From positions 1-34,163 of the IMG/VR virus record IMGVR_UViG_3300010397_000073: 34,163 bases of DNA; one strand, given 5' to 3'. Positions 8,443 to 14,835 of this stretch are shown here, one piece after another. The notes under the pieces were generated by a model. That model was given only the letters and a program-made list of their open reading frames with translations, did not search any database and had not been told where the DNA came from. A program made the position numbers and the translations under genes. Every line of letters begins with the position of its first letter. The first letter of the stretch is position 1. The DNA comes from a virus.

Positions 8443-8458
8443 TCCTTGTCTGAGAAGG
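8443..8458 (-). repeat. 16-bp repeat with SD, copy 2
   Basis: Identical to 3199-3214. Gives the SD (AAGGA) for the scaffold gene at 8431, about eleven bases before the ATG. Confidence 0.75.
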
Positions 8459-8483
8459 TCTCCGAATAGTGACACAATAAGAG

Positions 8484-8562
8484 GTAACAATTCGTGAATA
8501 AGCGGAGTGTTGCAATATACGCGGAGTGTGCGTATTAGAGGCCACTGCGAGTGTGCGTTATG
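8484..8562. promoter_or_regulatory. Divergent control region between scaffold and plus cassette
   Basis: Contains GTAACAATTCG on the plus strand (8484-8494) and three imperfect direct repeats GCGGAGTGT (8502-8510), GCGGAGTGTGCGTATTAG (8521-8538) and GCGAGTGTGCGTTAT (8547-8561). On the minus strand the first two read ACACTCCGC, like the core of the early elements (GACACTCCG). No gene lies between 8432 and 8667. Both the scaffold gene and the plus cassette start from here. Confidence 0.6.
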
Positions 8563-8575
8563 CGCGCGGACGGCC

Positions 8576-8671
8576 ATGGGCGGTTCGCATCTTCACACGA
8601 ACGAGGAGACGCGCCATGAGATCGGCCGGGTGATGAAAGCCCGGCCACCTCATCGCAAAGGAGTAAAATGA
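8576..8671 (+). other. Possible leader peptide before cassette gene 1
   Basis: An ATG at 8576 opens a 31-codon frame whose TGA overlaps the cassette start (ATGA). An alternative tiny frame of five codons starts at 8615 with a perfect SD (GAGGAG) and ends inside the hairpin. Either could act as a leader peptide; no further support. Confidence 0.3.
8616..8653 (+). other. Long stem-loop upstream of the cassette SD
   Basis: Arms ATGAG/CTCAT and GGCCGGG/CCCGGCC with a small internal bulge and a nine-base loop. It ends five bases before AAAGGAG, so it could affect ribosome access to the cassette. Confidence 0.6.
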
Positions 8672-9018
8672 ACGACACATCGCCAAGCATGCGTTTGCGC
8701 TTGTCACGGAACTTCGCCACGGCTGCGAATCGCTTGATGTCGAATCGGAAGTCCGAATACACTCGCGGTTTTGATGATGGTGTTGATGCCGCCCGCGAGT
8801 CATTCGACCACGACATTTACCACAGTTCGGCCGGCGAAGGTCTAAATGACCCTTTCGAAGCGAACGCTACCGAATTGAACCAAATTTTGTACGGCGATGA
8901 GCGCTGTCACGTCGCCTGCAAGCCTACCCTGCGCGAATGGCTCAAGGTGCGGCGGGACCGCGTTCGTGACGCTTGGCTCGTTCTGACCGGTCAATCTCAC
9001 CTGGACGATTCGTTTTGA
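8668..9018 (+). CDS. Plus-strand cassette gene 1, unknown function
   Basis: 116 aa with an excellent SD (AAGGAG, four bases before ATG). Highly charged and probably cytoplasmic. It has a RGFDDGVDAARESFDHD segment of the kind seen in small phage proteins and an Arg-rich helix (EWLKVRRDRVRDAW). No family recognised. It opens a four-gene plus-strand cassette inside the minus-strand virion module and is preceded by a long stem-loop (8616-8653) that ends just before the SD. Confidence 0.8.
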   Translation: MNDTSPSMRLRLSRNFATAANRLMSNRKSEYTRGFDDGVDAARESFDHDIYHSSAGEGLNDPFEANATELNQILYGDERCHVACKPTLREWLKVRRDRVRDAWLVLTGQSHLDDSF

Positions 9019-9278
9019 GCACGTTCCCCAAGATCGAAATCCGCCGCAACTCAGATGACGTCACGCGTTCCTATGTCGACGAATACCCGTGGCAAGGCGT
9101 TTTCATCTGGCAGGACGGTAACTATTCGTGCGATTGCAACCGATATCTGTTCTTTGAACGGGCGGACGGCAAAACGCCCGAATGGGACGACGGAGAGTGC
9201 GGAGACGGCGGCTATTCGGTCCGGATCACCGCACCCGACGGCAAATTGCTCTACTCGGACGGAGAGTGGACCGCATGA
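9015..9278 (+). CDS. Plus-strand cassette gene 2, unknown function
   Basis: 87 aa if translation starts at the TTG at 9015, which overlaps the preceding TGA (TTGA). An ATG at 8973 in the same frame would give 101 aa but overlap the upstream gene by 46 bases. Acidic and aromatic: WQGVFIWQDGNYSCDCNRY, then FFERADGKTPEWDDGECGDGG. Four Cys are present but not in a clear zinc pattern. Function unknown. Tight coupling to both neighbours supports it being a real gene. Confidence 0.65.
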   Translation: MSTFPKIEIRRNSDDVTRSYVDEYPWQGVFIWQDGNYSCDCNRYLFFERADGKTPEWDDGECGDGGYSVRITAPDGKLLYSDGEWTA

Positions 9279-9469
9279 GCAGCATGCCCGCCACCGAATA
9301 TCGCGCCATCCTCCGCGCGCTCAGGCTGTCCCAGCACCGCGCCGCAAAGTGGCTTGGCGTGTCGGCGCGCACCGGGCAGAACTATGCGACCAAAGGGCCG
9401 CCCGAGCCCGTGGCGCGATTCATTAGGGCGTGGGTGCGGCTGGGGCTTAGCGTGGGGGATTTGACGTGA
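9275..9469 (+). CDS. Small helix-turn-helix protein (XRE/YdaS-like)
   Basis: 64 aa, ATG overlapping the previous TGA (ATGA). The body is one HTH: ALRLSQHRAAKWLGVSARTG (about residues 14-33) followed by QNYATKGPPEPVARFIRAW. This is the layout of small Cro/XRE-type regulators where helix 3 begins with VSARTGQNY. It is the only obvious regulator in the minus-strand half and might control the operator repeats upstream at 8484-8562. An alternative start ATG at 9284 would remove three residues. Confidence 0.75.
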   Translation: MSSMPATEYRAILRALRLSQHRAAKWLGVSARTGQNYATKGPPEPVARFIRAWVRLGLSVGDLT

Positions 9470-9651
9470 AGTGTCCCGAATGTGGCGCCGTATGCTGGCG
9501 AAATGAAATCGACGTGGGGGTCGGAATCATCAGCGACGAATGGAAATGCACCGAGTGCGCATGGGACGAAGACCAAGCCTATCCCATGACGGCTGCGAAT
9601 TGGGAAGACTTCTTGCGCACCGATGACGCTGTGGCTACCACGCCCCGTTGA
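9466..9651 (+). CDS. Zinc-ribbon-like small protein
   Basis: 61 aa, GTG start overlapping the previous TGA (GTGA). CPECGAVCW at the N-terminus and CTECAW about 22 residues later form a C-x2-C...C-x2-C zinc ribbon. The rest is acidic with several Trp. It is the last gene of the plus-strand cassette and ends convergent with, and overlapping by 17 bases, a small minus-strand gene. Function unknown; small phage zinc ribbons often bind nucleic acid or host proteins. Confidence 0.7.
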   Translation: MKCPECGAVCWRNEIDVGVGIISDEWKCTECAWDEDQAYPMTAANWEDFLRTDDAVATTPR

Positions 9652-9724
9652 GAACGCCGAGCGCCAAACCGTCGACCAGTACGGCGGCTGCAAAGGCGAA
9701 CCACATACACCTTTGAACAGCCAT
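9635..9724 (-). CDS. Tiny single-span membrane protein
   Basis: 29 aa; ATG lies two bases after the TGA of the upstream gene and is preceded by AAGGGGAAG, a good SD. MAVQRC is followed by one hydrophobic span (WFAFAAAVLVDGLALGVL) and a short tail. Size and shape recall other tiny phage membrane proteins. It overlaps the end of the convergent zinc-ribbon gene by 17 bases. Supported by coupling and SD only; no family known. Confidence 0.5.
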   Translation of the reverse strand: MAVQRCMWFAFAAAVLVDGLALGVLNGAW

Positions 9725-9726
9725 GG

Positions 9727-10080
9727 TCACTTCCCCTTGTGGATGTTCCGTTCGCCGCGCTCGACGCGCGCCACGGCCTTTCGAACCGTATCGCGAATGA
9801 CGGCGCGCGGGGTACGCGGCATTTTCCAGGGCGGGCGCTTGTCGTTGCCCTTCTCAATGTGACCGGTGGCCTTGTATTCCGCGCGCAGCGCCGATTTGGA
9901 CTCATACCACTTACCGGTCACCTGTGACTGCACGGCGCCCATGCAATCGGACAGCACTTGCGGGCACGGAAGATCCGAGCGCGGCGGGGCGAGCCGGTCC
10001 GGCTTCGGCTCAGGCAAGACGATCTCTTTCGAAAAGTCTATGCTCGCAAAGTTCGCCTGAAATGCGCGGAAGCTTCCCAT
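9727..10080 (-). CDS. Head-module protein of unknown function
   Basis: 117 aa from the ATG at 10080 (SD GAGG seven bases upstream); longer in-frame starts run through intergenic sequence without an SD. The core reads QSQVTGKWYESKSALRAEYK followed by ATGHIEKGNDKR. This 'GK-Y-SKSALRA-YK-G--E-GND' pattern recurs in short proteins encoded near capsid genes of many phages, function not known to me. The C-terminus is very basic (about nine Arg in the last 30 residues). Located between the cassette and the portal side of the virion operon. Confidence 0.7.
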   Translation of the reverse strand: MGSFRAFQANFASIDFSKEIVLPEPKPDRLAPPRSDLPCPQVLSDCMGAVQSQVTGKWYESKSALRAEYKATGHIEKGNDKRPPWKMPRTPRAVIRDTVRKAVARVERGERNIHKGK

Positions 10081-10209
10081 TACTGTCCTCTTTGTTTCAT
10101 GTCGGCGCGGGGCGATGCTTCCTGCGGGACATAACCCCCGCGTCTGACTGTGACCATTCGGTCGGACGGACAGTGACCCTGACTCTGGTCCAAGGAAGCT
10201 CCCCACGGG

Positions 10210-10461
10210 TTACGCCCCCGACGTCTTCTTGACGACCACGGCCGCCTCGGGGTGCCAACCGGCCATTGCCAGCTTGTGCGGGTCGAACGAGTTCGCGTTG
10301 ATCTGGCGCGCAAGCTCGGTGGCGGCCTGCGGCGTGACGCCGACGGCGACAAGCTGGTTCGCATTGGCGTTACCCGCGCCGGCATTCATCTGGCGCGCGA
10401 TCTCGATCGCGGTCGGGTAGGCAATGCCGGATTGGCAAATGGTGGCGGCGGATACGGTCAT
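10210..10461 (-). CDS. 83-aa protein built of three short repeats
   Basis: ATG at 10461 with GGAG nine bases upstream. The protein is three copies of a unit of about 27-29 residues centred on G-x-x-P-x-A: SGIAYPTAIEIARQMN, VGVTPQAATELARQIN and AGWHPEAAVVVKK. The second and first units share ARQ(M/I)N; the spacing of the Gly positions is 29 and 27. Such repeats can form helical hairpins. Function unknown. It is separated from the next gene downstream by 129 bases in which I see no gene. Confidence 0.65.
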   Translation of the reverse strand: MTVSAATICQSGIAYPTAIEIARQMNAGAGNANANQLVAVGVTPQAATELARQINANSFDPHKLAMAGWHPEAAVVVKKTSGA

Positions 10462-10491
10462 GGTCGTGGACTCCAGGTTACACGAGTTGAA

Positions 10492-10833
10492 TCAGAGGAT
10501 ACGGGGGCCACCGTTCGGACCTAGCGTGGGCGCAGACGGCGGCGCGGGCTGCTCCAAAGGGAGTTGCGCCGTCTCCGCTTCGTCCGGCGGTGCCCCGTTG
10601 CTCGGCTCGCTCAGTCGAGTGATCTGGTTCAACAGGTCGTTGCCGTATTGCTCCAGGCCCGGCGCGTAGCCCTCCAGCGCGGCAATCCCGCTTTCAATCA
10701 CGTCATGCGCATTGTCCACGCGCGCGCCGACCGCCGCCGCCCGCGCTTCCAAGCGCGTCCCGCGCGTCAGCCGCGACTTGAGTCCGGCAAGCTGGATCGG
10801 GGCGGGCAATTTCGGCGGGGTAATCGCGACCAT
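10492..10833 (-). CDS. Virion-module protein of unknown function
   Basis: 113 aa, ATG at 10833 with GGAG nine bases upstream. N-terminal Pro-rich start (ITPPKLPAP), a central basic helix (LKSRLTRGTRLEARAAAVGA), then an acidic helix and a Pro/Gly-rich tail (QPAPPSAPTLGPNGGP). No recognisable domain. Two small hairpins lie between this gene and the next one upstream (for example GTCTTG/CAAGAC at 10851-10871). Confidence 0.6.
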   Translation of the reverse strand: MVAITPPKLPAPIQLAGLKSRLTRGTRLEARAAAVGARVDNAHDVIESGIAALEGYAPGLEQYGNDLLNQITRLSEPSNGAPPDEAETAQLPLEQPAPPSAPTLGPNGGPRIL

Positions 10834-10920
10834 GTCTAACAACTCCGGATGTCTTGTCAGTATCTCAAGACGTAGTTTCAAATGTGCTACCGCAACGAAC
10901 GCGGTGAGACGGTCCATAAC

Positions 10921-11325
10921 CTATTTGATGACGGACGCGCCGACGCTATAAGTACAAGGATTCGCGTTGTTCGCTGTCACCAGGACGCGCCACGTCCGCG
11001 GCAGCGTCGCGTTCGCCGAGACGTTGGCGGTGGCCGGGGCGCCCGGATACACCTCATAAACATTGGTGCTGTTGGTGGTCACGGCAGCGCCCGCAAGCAG
11101 CGTATAGTATTTGCCGGACGCCACGTCTTTGCCCTGAATGGTCAGCGTCACCGAGCCGGTGCCCACGGTCGTCATGTCGAGCACGACTTTCACGCCGCGC
11201 CCGCCCCGGTTGGTCTGGTCGGCGCCGGTCTGAGTCGTGGTTGCAGCGACCGCGGCAATCAGCGAAACGTCGTTGTTCTGAAACGGAACGCCGTCTTGGT
11301 CGACGGGTGTAAAGGGGCTGGCCAT
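10921..11325 (-). CDS. Small beta-rich virion protein (decoration-like candidate)
   Basis: 134 aa; ATG overlaps the TAA of the upstream gene by one base (TAATG). Sequence is rich in Thr, Val, Ala and Asn with alternating beta segments: GVKVVLDMTTVGTGSVTLTI, then DVASGKYYTLLAG and RTWRVLVTANNANP. This composition is typical of small immunoglobulin-like or jelly-roll virion proteins. Similar short proteins sit next to portal and capsid genes in other phages. The exact role (head decoration, joining or tail) cannot be told. Confidence 0.65.
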   Translation of the reverse strand: MASPFTPVDQDGVPFQNNDVSLIAAVAATTTQTGADQTNRGGRGVKVVLDMTTVGTGSVTLTIQGKDVASGKYYTLLAGAAVTTNSTNVYEVYPGAPATANVSANATLPRTWRVLVTANNANPCTYSVGASVIK

Positions 11326-11672
11326 TAGCGTAATGCTCCAACGATTGCCTTGAAAACGTGATCCTTGGCCTTCTGATCGGCCGGGAGTTCGTCATAGGGC
11401 ACGAAACACGGATGCGTCTTGGCGTTCGCGTCCTTGACCGGGCCATATCGCCAGCCGGTGCGCGCTTTTTCGGCGAGCCACGAGTCATGATTGGCGCTCG
11501 GCGGCGCGTCGGGGTTCGCCGTGCAGAAAATCACACCCTTAATGGCGCTGTCGCGCTGCCACTGCGGCGCGTCTTCCCATGCCACCTGCGAATGGTCGCC
11601 GAACGCAGCGCAAAGCGCCCGGTTGGCCTCGTGGCAGGTCTTGGCGATGGTGTCGACGGTCTCGGGTGTCAT
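11325..11672 (-). CDS. RyR-domain protein
   Basis: 115 aa, ATG overlapping the portal stop (TAATG). The N-terminal part is helical (AKTCHEANRALCAAFGD, then VAWEDAPQWQRDSAIKGV). The second half carries the RyR domain signature: W-L-A-E-K...GWRYGPVKDANAKTHPCFV, then PYDELPADQKAKD. The RyR domain was named from ryanodine receptors and occurs alone in many phage and bacterial proteins, where its role is poorly defined; ligand or nucleotide binding has been proposed. Its placement directly after the portal gene, translationally coupled, is unusual for a non-structural protein. Confidence 0.85.
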   Translation of the reverse strand: MTPETVDTIAKTCHEANRALCAAFGDHSQVAWEDAPQWQRDSAIKGVIFCTANPDAPPSANHDSWLAEKARTGWRYGPVKDANAKTHPCFVPYDELPADQKAKDHVFKAIVGALR

Positions 11673-14158
11673 TATGCGGGTTCCTTCTTGGGCTTCTGAG
11701 CCGCAGCGGCGGCGTTTGCTTCATGCGCTTCGATCGCCGCTTCATCCTTGGCGAGCGTGCCCGCAGTCGTCACCTGCGCGTGCGCGATCTTGCCCTTGAC
11801 GAGTTCGATTTCGAGCGCGCCCTTTTCCAGGTCTTGGAGGTGCTTTTCGTGGAGCGTGATGCGCTGCAGTTCGGCAAGCGCCGCTTTTTGCTCCAGTTCG
11901 GCCCGGCGCGCGTCGGAGGCGTCCAATTCCTGCTGAACCTTGATCTTGCGCGCCACATCGGCATCGCGCGCCTTGGTCTGCGCCTCCAAGATGCGCGCCT
12001 GTGCGTCCGCCTCGGTGGCCTGTGCGTCGGCCGCGTCCTTCTGAGCGGCGGCGCCCTTGGCCGCCACATCGGCCTGCGTCGTGGCCTGGTCCTGCTGCAT
12101 CTTCGCCTGATGCGCTTCGGTATCCTGTTGTTGCTTGGCTTGCGCGGCCTTGGCGTTGGCTTCCGCCTCCACCTGCGCGGGGTTCGGCGGGGGCGGCTGC
12201 TCGGCTTTCTGCTTCATCTGGTCGGCGAACTTGTCGATAACGCCCTGAAGCTCGCGGCCGGCGCGGTATTGGCTGACGATGAATTTGAGCGTCTCCGCGA
12301 CCATGGCAGCAGCCTGCGGCATGCCTTCCACGAGCGGGATTGAGTTCTTCATATACCCACCGACAGCGGTCACAAACTCGGTGGCTCGCTGCTTGGCGGC
12401 GTTCTCGTCCGGCGCGATCGTCGAATCGGTCTCAATATCCAGGATGAACGGCCGCAATTTCTGCTCGCGCAGAAGCTTCATGACCTTGTCAATCGTGATG
12501 GTCTGTTCAAGCTCCTGCAACTGCACCTGCGCCTGCTGGCCAGCCTGTTGCATCTGCTGTGCTTTGGCCTGATCGGCCTGCATCTTCTGTTGCGCCTGCC
12601 CCAAGACGGCCTTCGCCTGATCGGGGTTGGCCTGCGCCAACTGCTGGATTTCCGGATCTTGCGCGGCGCTCTGAATTTCGGTCTGTAGCGCCTGCATCTC
12701 GGCCTGTAGGGCAGGGAGCGCCTTCGTGATTTGCGCCAACTGCTCCTGGAGCGGCTTCGCCTTCGCGGCGATATCCGCGTCCGACGGCAAATTCACCTGT
12801 GACATTGTCAGGAGCGTCTGCGCCGAGAAGTTCTCCGCCATGATCTCGGCGGTCAGCCGCGTGAGATCGCGCGCAACGCGCGTCAATTCGTCCTGCCGGT
12901 CCTTGATACGCACCGAGCCGTATTGACTCTTGAGTTGCTGCGCGCCGAGCGTTTCGCTGGCTTCGGTCTGCCCGCGCATGATGTCCGACAGGCCGGTGAC
13001 TTCATAGACGTCCTGGATCAACTCCTTGCGGAGCGCGATCAGTTCCTTGATGGTCGCCACGACCTGGTCAATTGGCCACCATACGACCATGTCCTTAACG
13101 CCGCCCGCGCCGATCCCCGCCCAATTGGCGATGGGTATCAGGAGGGTGTTCTTGGACGTGGCCTTGACGGCCGCTTCAATCGCGTTGCCGATCTCGCCCG
13201 CGCCACTCGGATAGAAGCCGCGGACCTGGATTGATTCGGTCAGCGACGAGATGCGCGCCGTGATCTCGTTGATCTCTTCAAGCTGGTCCTTGTAGAACAG
13301 CATATCGGGGACGGGCACCAGCGAGCGGCGCTCCACGGTCGCGAATGCCGGCTTGGGACACGGAAAAAAGCCTTCCAGCTTCAAATGCGGCGACCCTTCG
13401 TCCAAGCAAACGTCGGCGCCCTCGGACACCCACACGACCTTATTCTGCGACTTGCACCACAATTCCCAGATGCCGGCCTTCGACGCACCGTCATCCGAAT
13501 CGGCTTCCGCGTCCTTGCGCACCGAATAGGTGAGGTTCTTGTATGCGTCTCCGGAATGCGGCTTGAAGCGCTTCTTGGCCGCCGGCTCGGTGAGCCACGA
13601 CCGCTTGGCGACCCAATCGCAATCTTTCCACTTGCGCGCCGGCTCGCACAGGAAGTCCTTGCGGTCGGCCTGGTCAATACAGACGCGCTCGACGTCATCC
13701 ACCTTCTCATAGCGCAACCACGCGGCGCCGCGCGCCAGAATAACCAAGTCGTCGCGGATGAGACGCATCTCACCGTCAACGTCTTCCTTTTCGAACATGA
13801 CGACGGTGCAGCGTTCCAGCACCTCGGACGCCGCGCGCTTCAATTCGTCGTCGGATTTGAACCGGGGAATGACCACGGGCACGGGCGGGCGCGAATAGAC
13901 CGACGGCGCCATGACGGAGATGTTCGCCCAAAACAACTGCATCTCGCGGTCGCGGGTCGTCATCCCCAACCGTTCGAGATTCGCATACATCTTGTCGATT
14001 CTGTCGGCTTTTTCCTGATACGGCCGATACGCCTTTTCGGCGTCGGCAATCATCTTCAGCCAACCCTTGGAATTGGACGGGCCGGCTTTCTTGGGCGCCT
14101 TTGATGCTTCGTCCTCAGTCAGGGCGCGCGGGTCGGTGTCGTCGCCATCGTAGGCCAT
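11672..14158 (-). CDS. Portal protein
   Basis: 828 aa from the ATG at 14158, which overlaps the TGA of the small upstream gene (TGATG); a GTG 39 bases earlier lacks an SD. The N-terminal 400 residues carry podophage portal features: AEKAYRPYQEKADRI, LFWANISVMAPSVYSRPP (about residues 74-91), and a DVYEVTGLSDIMRGQTEAS segment near 405. The C-terminal part (from about 450) is unusually long, low-complexity and rich in Gln, Ala and Lys, with many AKAAQAKQQQD-type heptads that suggest a long coiled coil or barrel. This matches portals with extended C-terminal barrels. It forms the DNA entry vertex. Confidence 0.9.
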   Translation of the reverse strand: MAYDGDDTDPRALTEDEASKAPKKAGPSNSKGWLKMIADAEKAYRPYQEKADRIDKMYANLERLGMTTRDREMQLFWANISVMAPSVYSRPPVPVVIPRFKSDDELKRAASEVLERCTVVMFEKEDVDGEMRLIRDDLVILARGAAWLRYEKVDDVERVCIDQADRKDFLCEPARKWKDCDWVAKRSWLTEPAAKKRFKPHSGDAYKNLTYSVRKDAEADSDDGASKAGIWELWCKSQNKVVWVSEGADVCLDEGSPHLKLEGFFPCPKPAFATVERRSLVPVPDMLFYKDQLEEINEITARISSLTESIQVRGFYPSGAGEIGNAIEAAVKATSKNTLLIPIANWAGIGAGGVKDMVVWWPIDQVVATIKELIALRKELIQDVYEVTGLSDIMRGQTEASETLGAQQLKSQYGSVRIKDRQDELTRVARDLTRLTAEIMAENFSAQTLLTMSQVNLPSDADIAAKAKPLQEQLAQITKALPALQAEMQALQTEIQSAAQDPEIQQLAQANPDQAKAVLGQAQQKMQADQAKAQQMQQAGQQAQVQLQELEQTITIDKVMKLLREQKLRPFILDIETDSTIAPDENAAKQRATEFVTAVGGYMKNSIPLVEGMPQAAAMVAETLKFIVSQYRAGRELQGVIDKFADQMKQKAEQPPPPNPAQVEAEANAKAAQAKQQQDTEAHQAKMQQDQATTQADVAAKGAAAQKDAADAQATEADAQARILEAQTKARDADVARKIKVQQELDASDARRAELEQKAALAELQRITLHEKHLQDLEKGALEIELVKGKIAHAQVTTAGTLAKDEAAIEAHEANAAAAAQKPKKEPA

Positions 14159-14310
14159 CAGACGACCCGCCGAAGCATCTGCGCGTATGGATGCCACTCG
14201 CAGCCGGCGACGAACGCAGCGAGGCTGTGATTCTCCACGGCTTCACGCGAAATCCAGCGACCGGCGCGGAACCGGGCTTTCCAACGACGTTTGGAGTCAC
14301 GCTCTCGCAT
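14158..14310 (-). CDS. Small basic protein before the portal
   Basis: 50 aa, ATG at 14310 with GAGGGG six bases upstream. MRERDSKRRWKARFRAGRW is strongly basic and aromatic, followed by EAVENHSLAAFVAGCEWHPY. The stop overlaps the portal start (TGATG) and its start overlaps the preceding gene by 14 bases, so it fits the operon exactly. Function unknown; could bind DNA or the terminase. Confidence 0.6.
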   Translation of the reverse strand: MRERDSKRRWKARFRAGRWISREAVENHSLAAFVAGCEWHPYAQMLRRVV

Positions 14311-14632
14311 GGAGTGCCCCTCGCTGCGGCAATTCGCTGATGGGCGCGTTGACCGTATCGAACCGGGGCAGGCGCGGCATCACCTGCGGGTTGAGCCCCG
14401 TAGCGCGCATCACGTCGACAATGGAGCAACCGTTGCGCCAAGATCGTTGCGCCGCACATGGCGGCACATGATCGATACTGTCCCGGTCAATGTCCCGATC
14501 GCGCACCAAGTCGCAATAATGGGTGATCGGCTGTCCCTTGTCTTCGTGGTAATCGACCGGAAGGCCGTCGCGCATCCACACAATGCGAACGTGGTCGTCG
14601 AAACCAATATTCCAGACGCGGTGCGTGGTCAT
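14297..14632 (-). CDS. Unknown protein between terminase and portal
   Basis: 111 aa from the ATG at 14632; a GTG at 14668 would add 12 residues but lies within the -10 of the promoter-like element just upstream. Sequence: THRVWNIGFDDHVRIVWMRD, then LPVDYHEDKGQPITHYCD, with several His and Asp residues. There is a RSWRNGCSIVDVMRATG segment near residue 75. No family recognised. Being preceded by two TTGCGAATT-containing elements, it could open its own transcript covering the portal. Confidence 0.6.
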   Translation of the reverse strand: MTTHRVWNIGFDDHVRIVWMRDGLPVDYHEDKGQPITHYCDLVRDRDIDRDSIDHVPPCAAQRSWRNGCSIVDVMRATGLNPQVMPRLPRFDTVNAPISELPQRGALHARA

Positions 14633-14666
14633 CCGCTCACCATAGGAGCGAATGCGTTTAATTTTC

Positions 14667-14694
14667 ACTAAACCCGATAGTTGCGAATTGTTCC
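14667..14694 (-). promoter_or_regulatory. Element copy before the 111-aa gene (minus)
   Basis: GGAACA, then ATTCGCAACTATCGGG (16 bases), then TTTAGT. Shares ATTCGCAACTAT with the plus-strand element at 26534. The first hexamer departs from TTGACA, so strength is uncertain. It would feed the small genes and portal. Confidence 0.55.
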
Positions 14695-14725
14695 CACGGG
14701 GTTGCCAACGCGCAGAAGTTGTGCA

Positions 14726-14753
14726 GAATACCGCGCATGTTGCGAATTACACT
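14726..14753 (-). promoter_or_regulatory. Second, degenerate element copy (minus)
   Basis: AGTGTA, ATTCGCAACATGCGCG (16 bases), GTATTC. Shares the ATTCGCAAC core with the copy 60 bases downstream. Tandem arrangement suggests a paired binding site. It overlaps the doubtful plus-strand ORF at 14737. Confidence 0.4.
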
Positions 14754-14835
14754 GATCACCCTTGCAAACGCCGCAGCCTTTGGCGCCGTCGGCTTTTTCG
14801 CGTATCAAATATGGCACTTGGGACCGCTCGGCTAG
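14737..14835 (+). CDS. Possible tiny membrane protein on the plus strand
   Basis: 32 aa: MLRITLITLANAAAFGAVGF, then FAYQIWHLGPLG. One clear hydrophobic span. It fills the otherwise empty spacer between the terminase end and the next minus gene, and its stop overlaps the terminase stop by four bases. No convincing SD precedes the ATG, and it runs against the surrounding transcription and across a promoter-like element. It may be chance. Confidence 0.3.
   Translation: MLRITLITLANAAAFGAVGFFAYQIWHLGPLG

Noticed and set aside
8432-8545. Longer scaffold start at 8545
   Set aside because: No SD and the extension crosses operator repeats; the ATG at 8431 has an SD.
11579-12343. Plus-strand frame of 254 codons opposite the portal C-terminus
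   Set aside because: Low-complexity shadow of the Gln/Ala-rich portal coiled coil.
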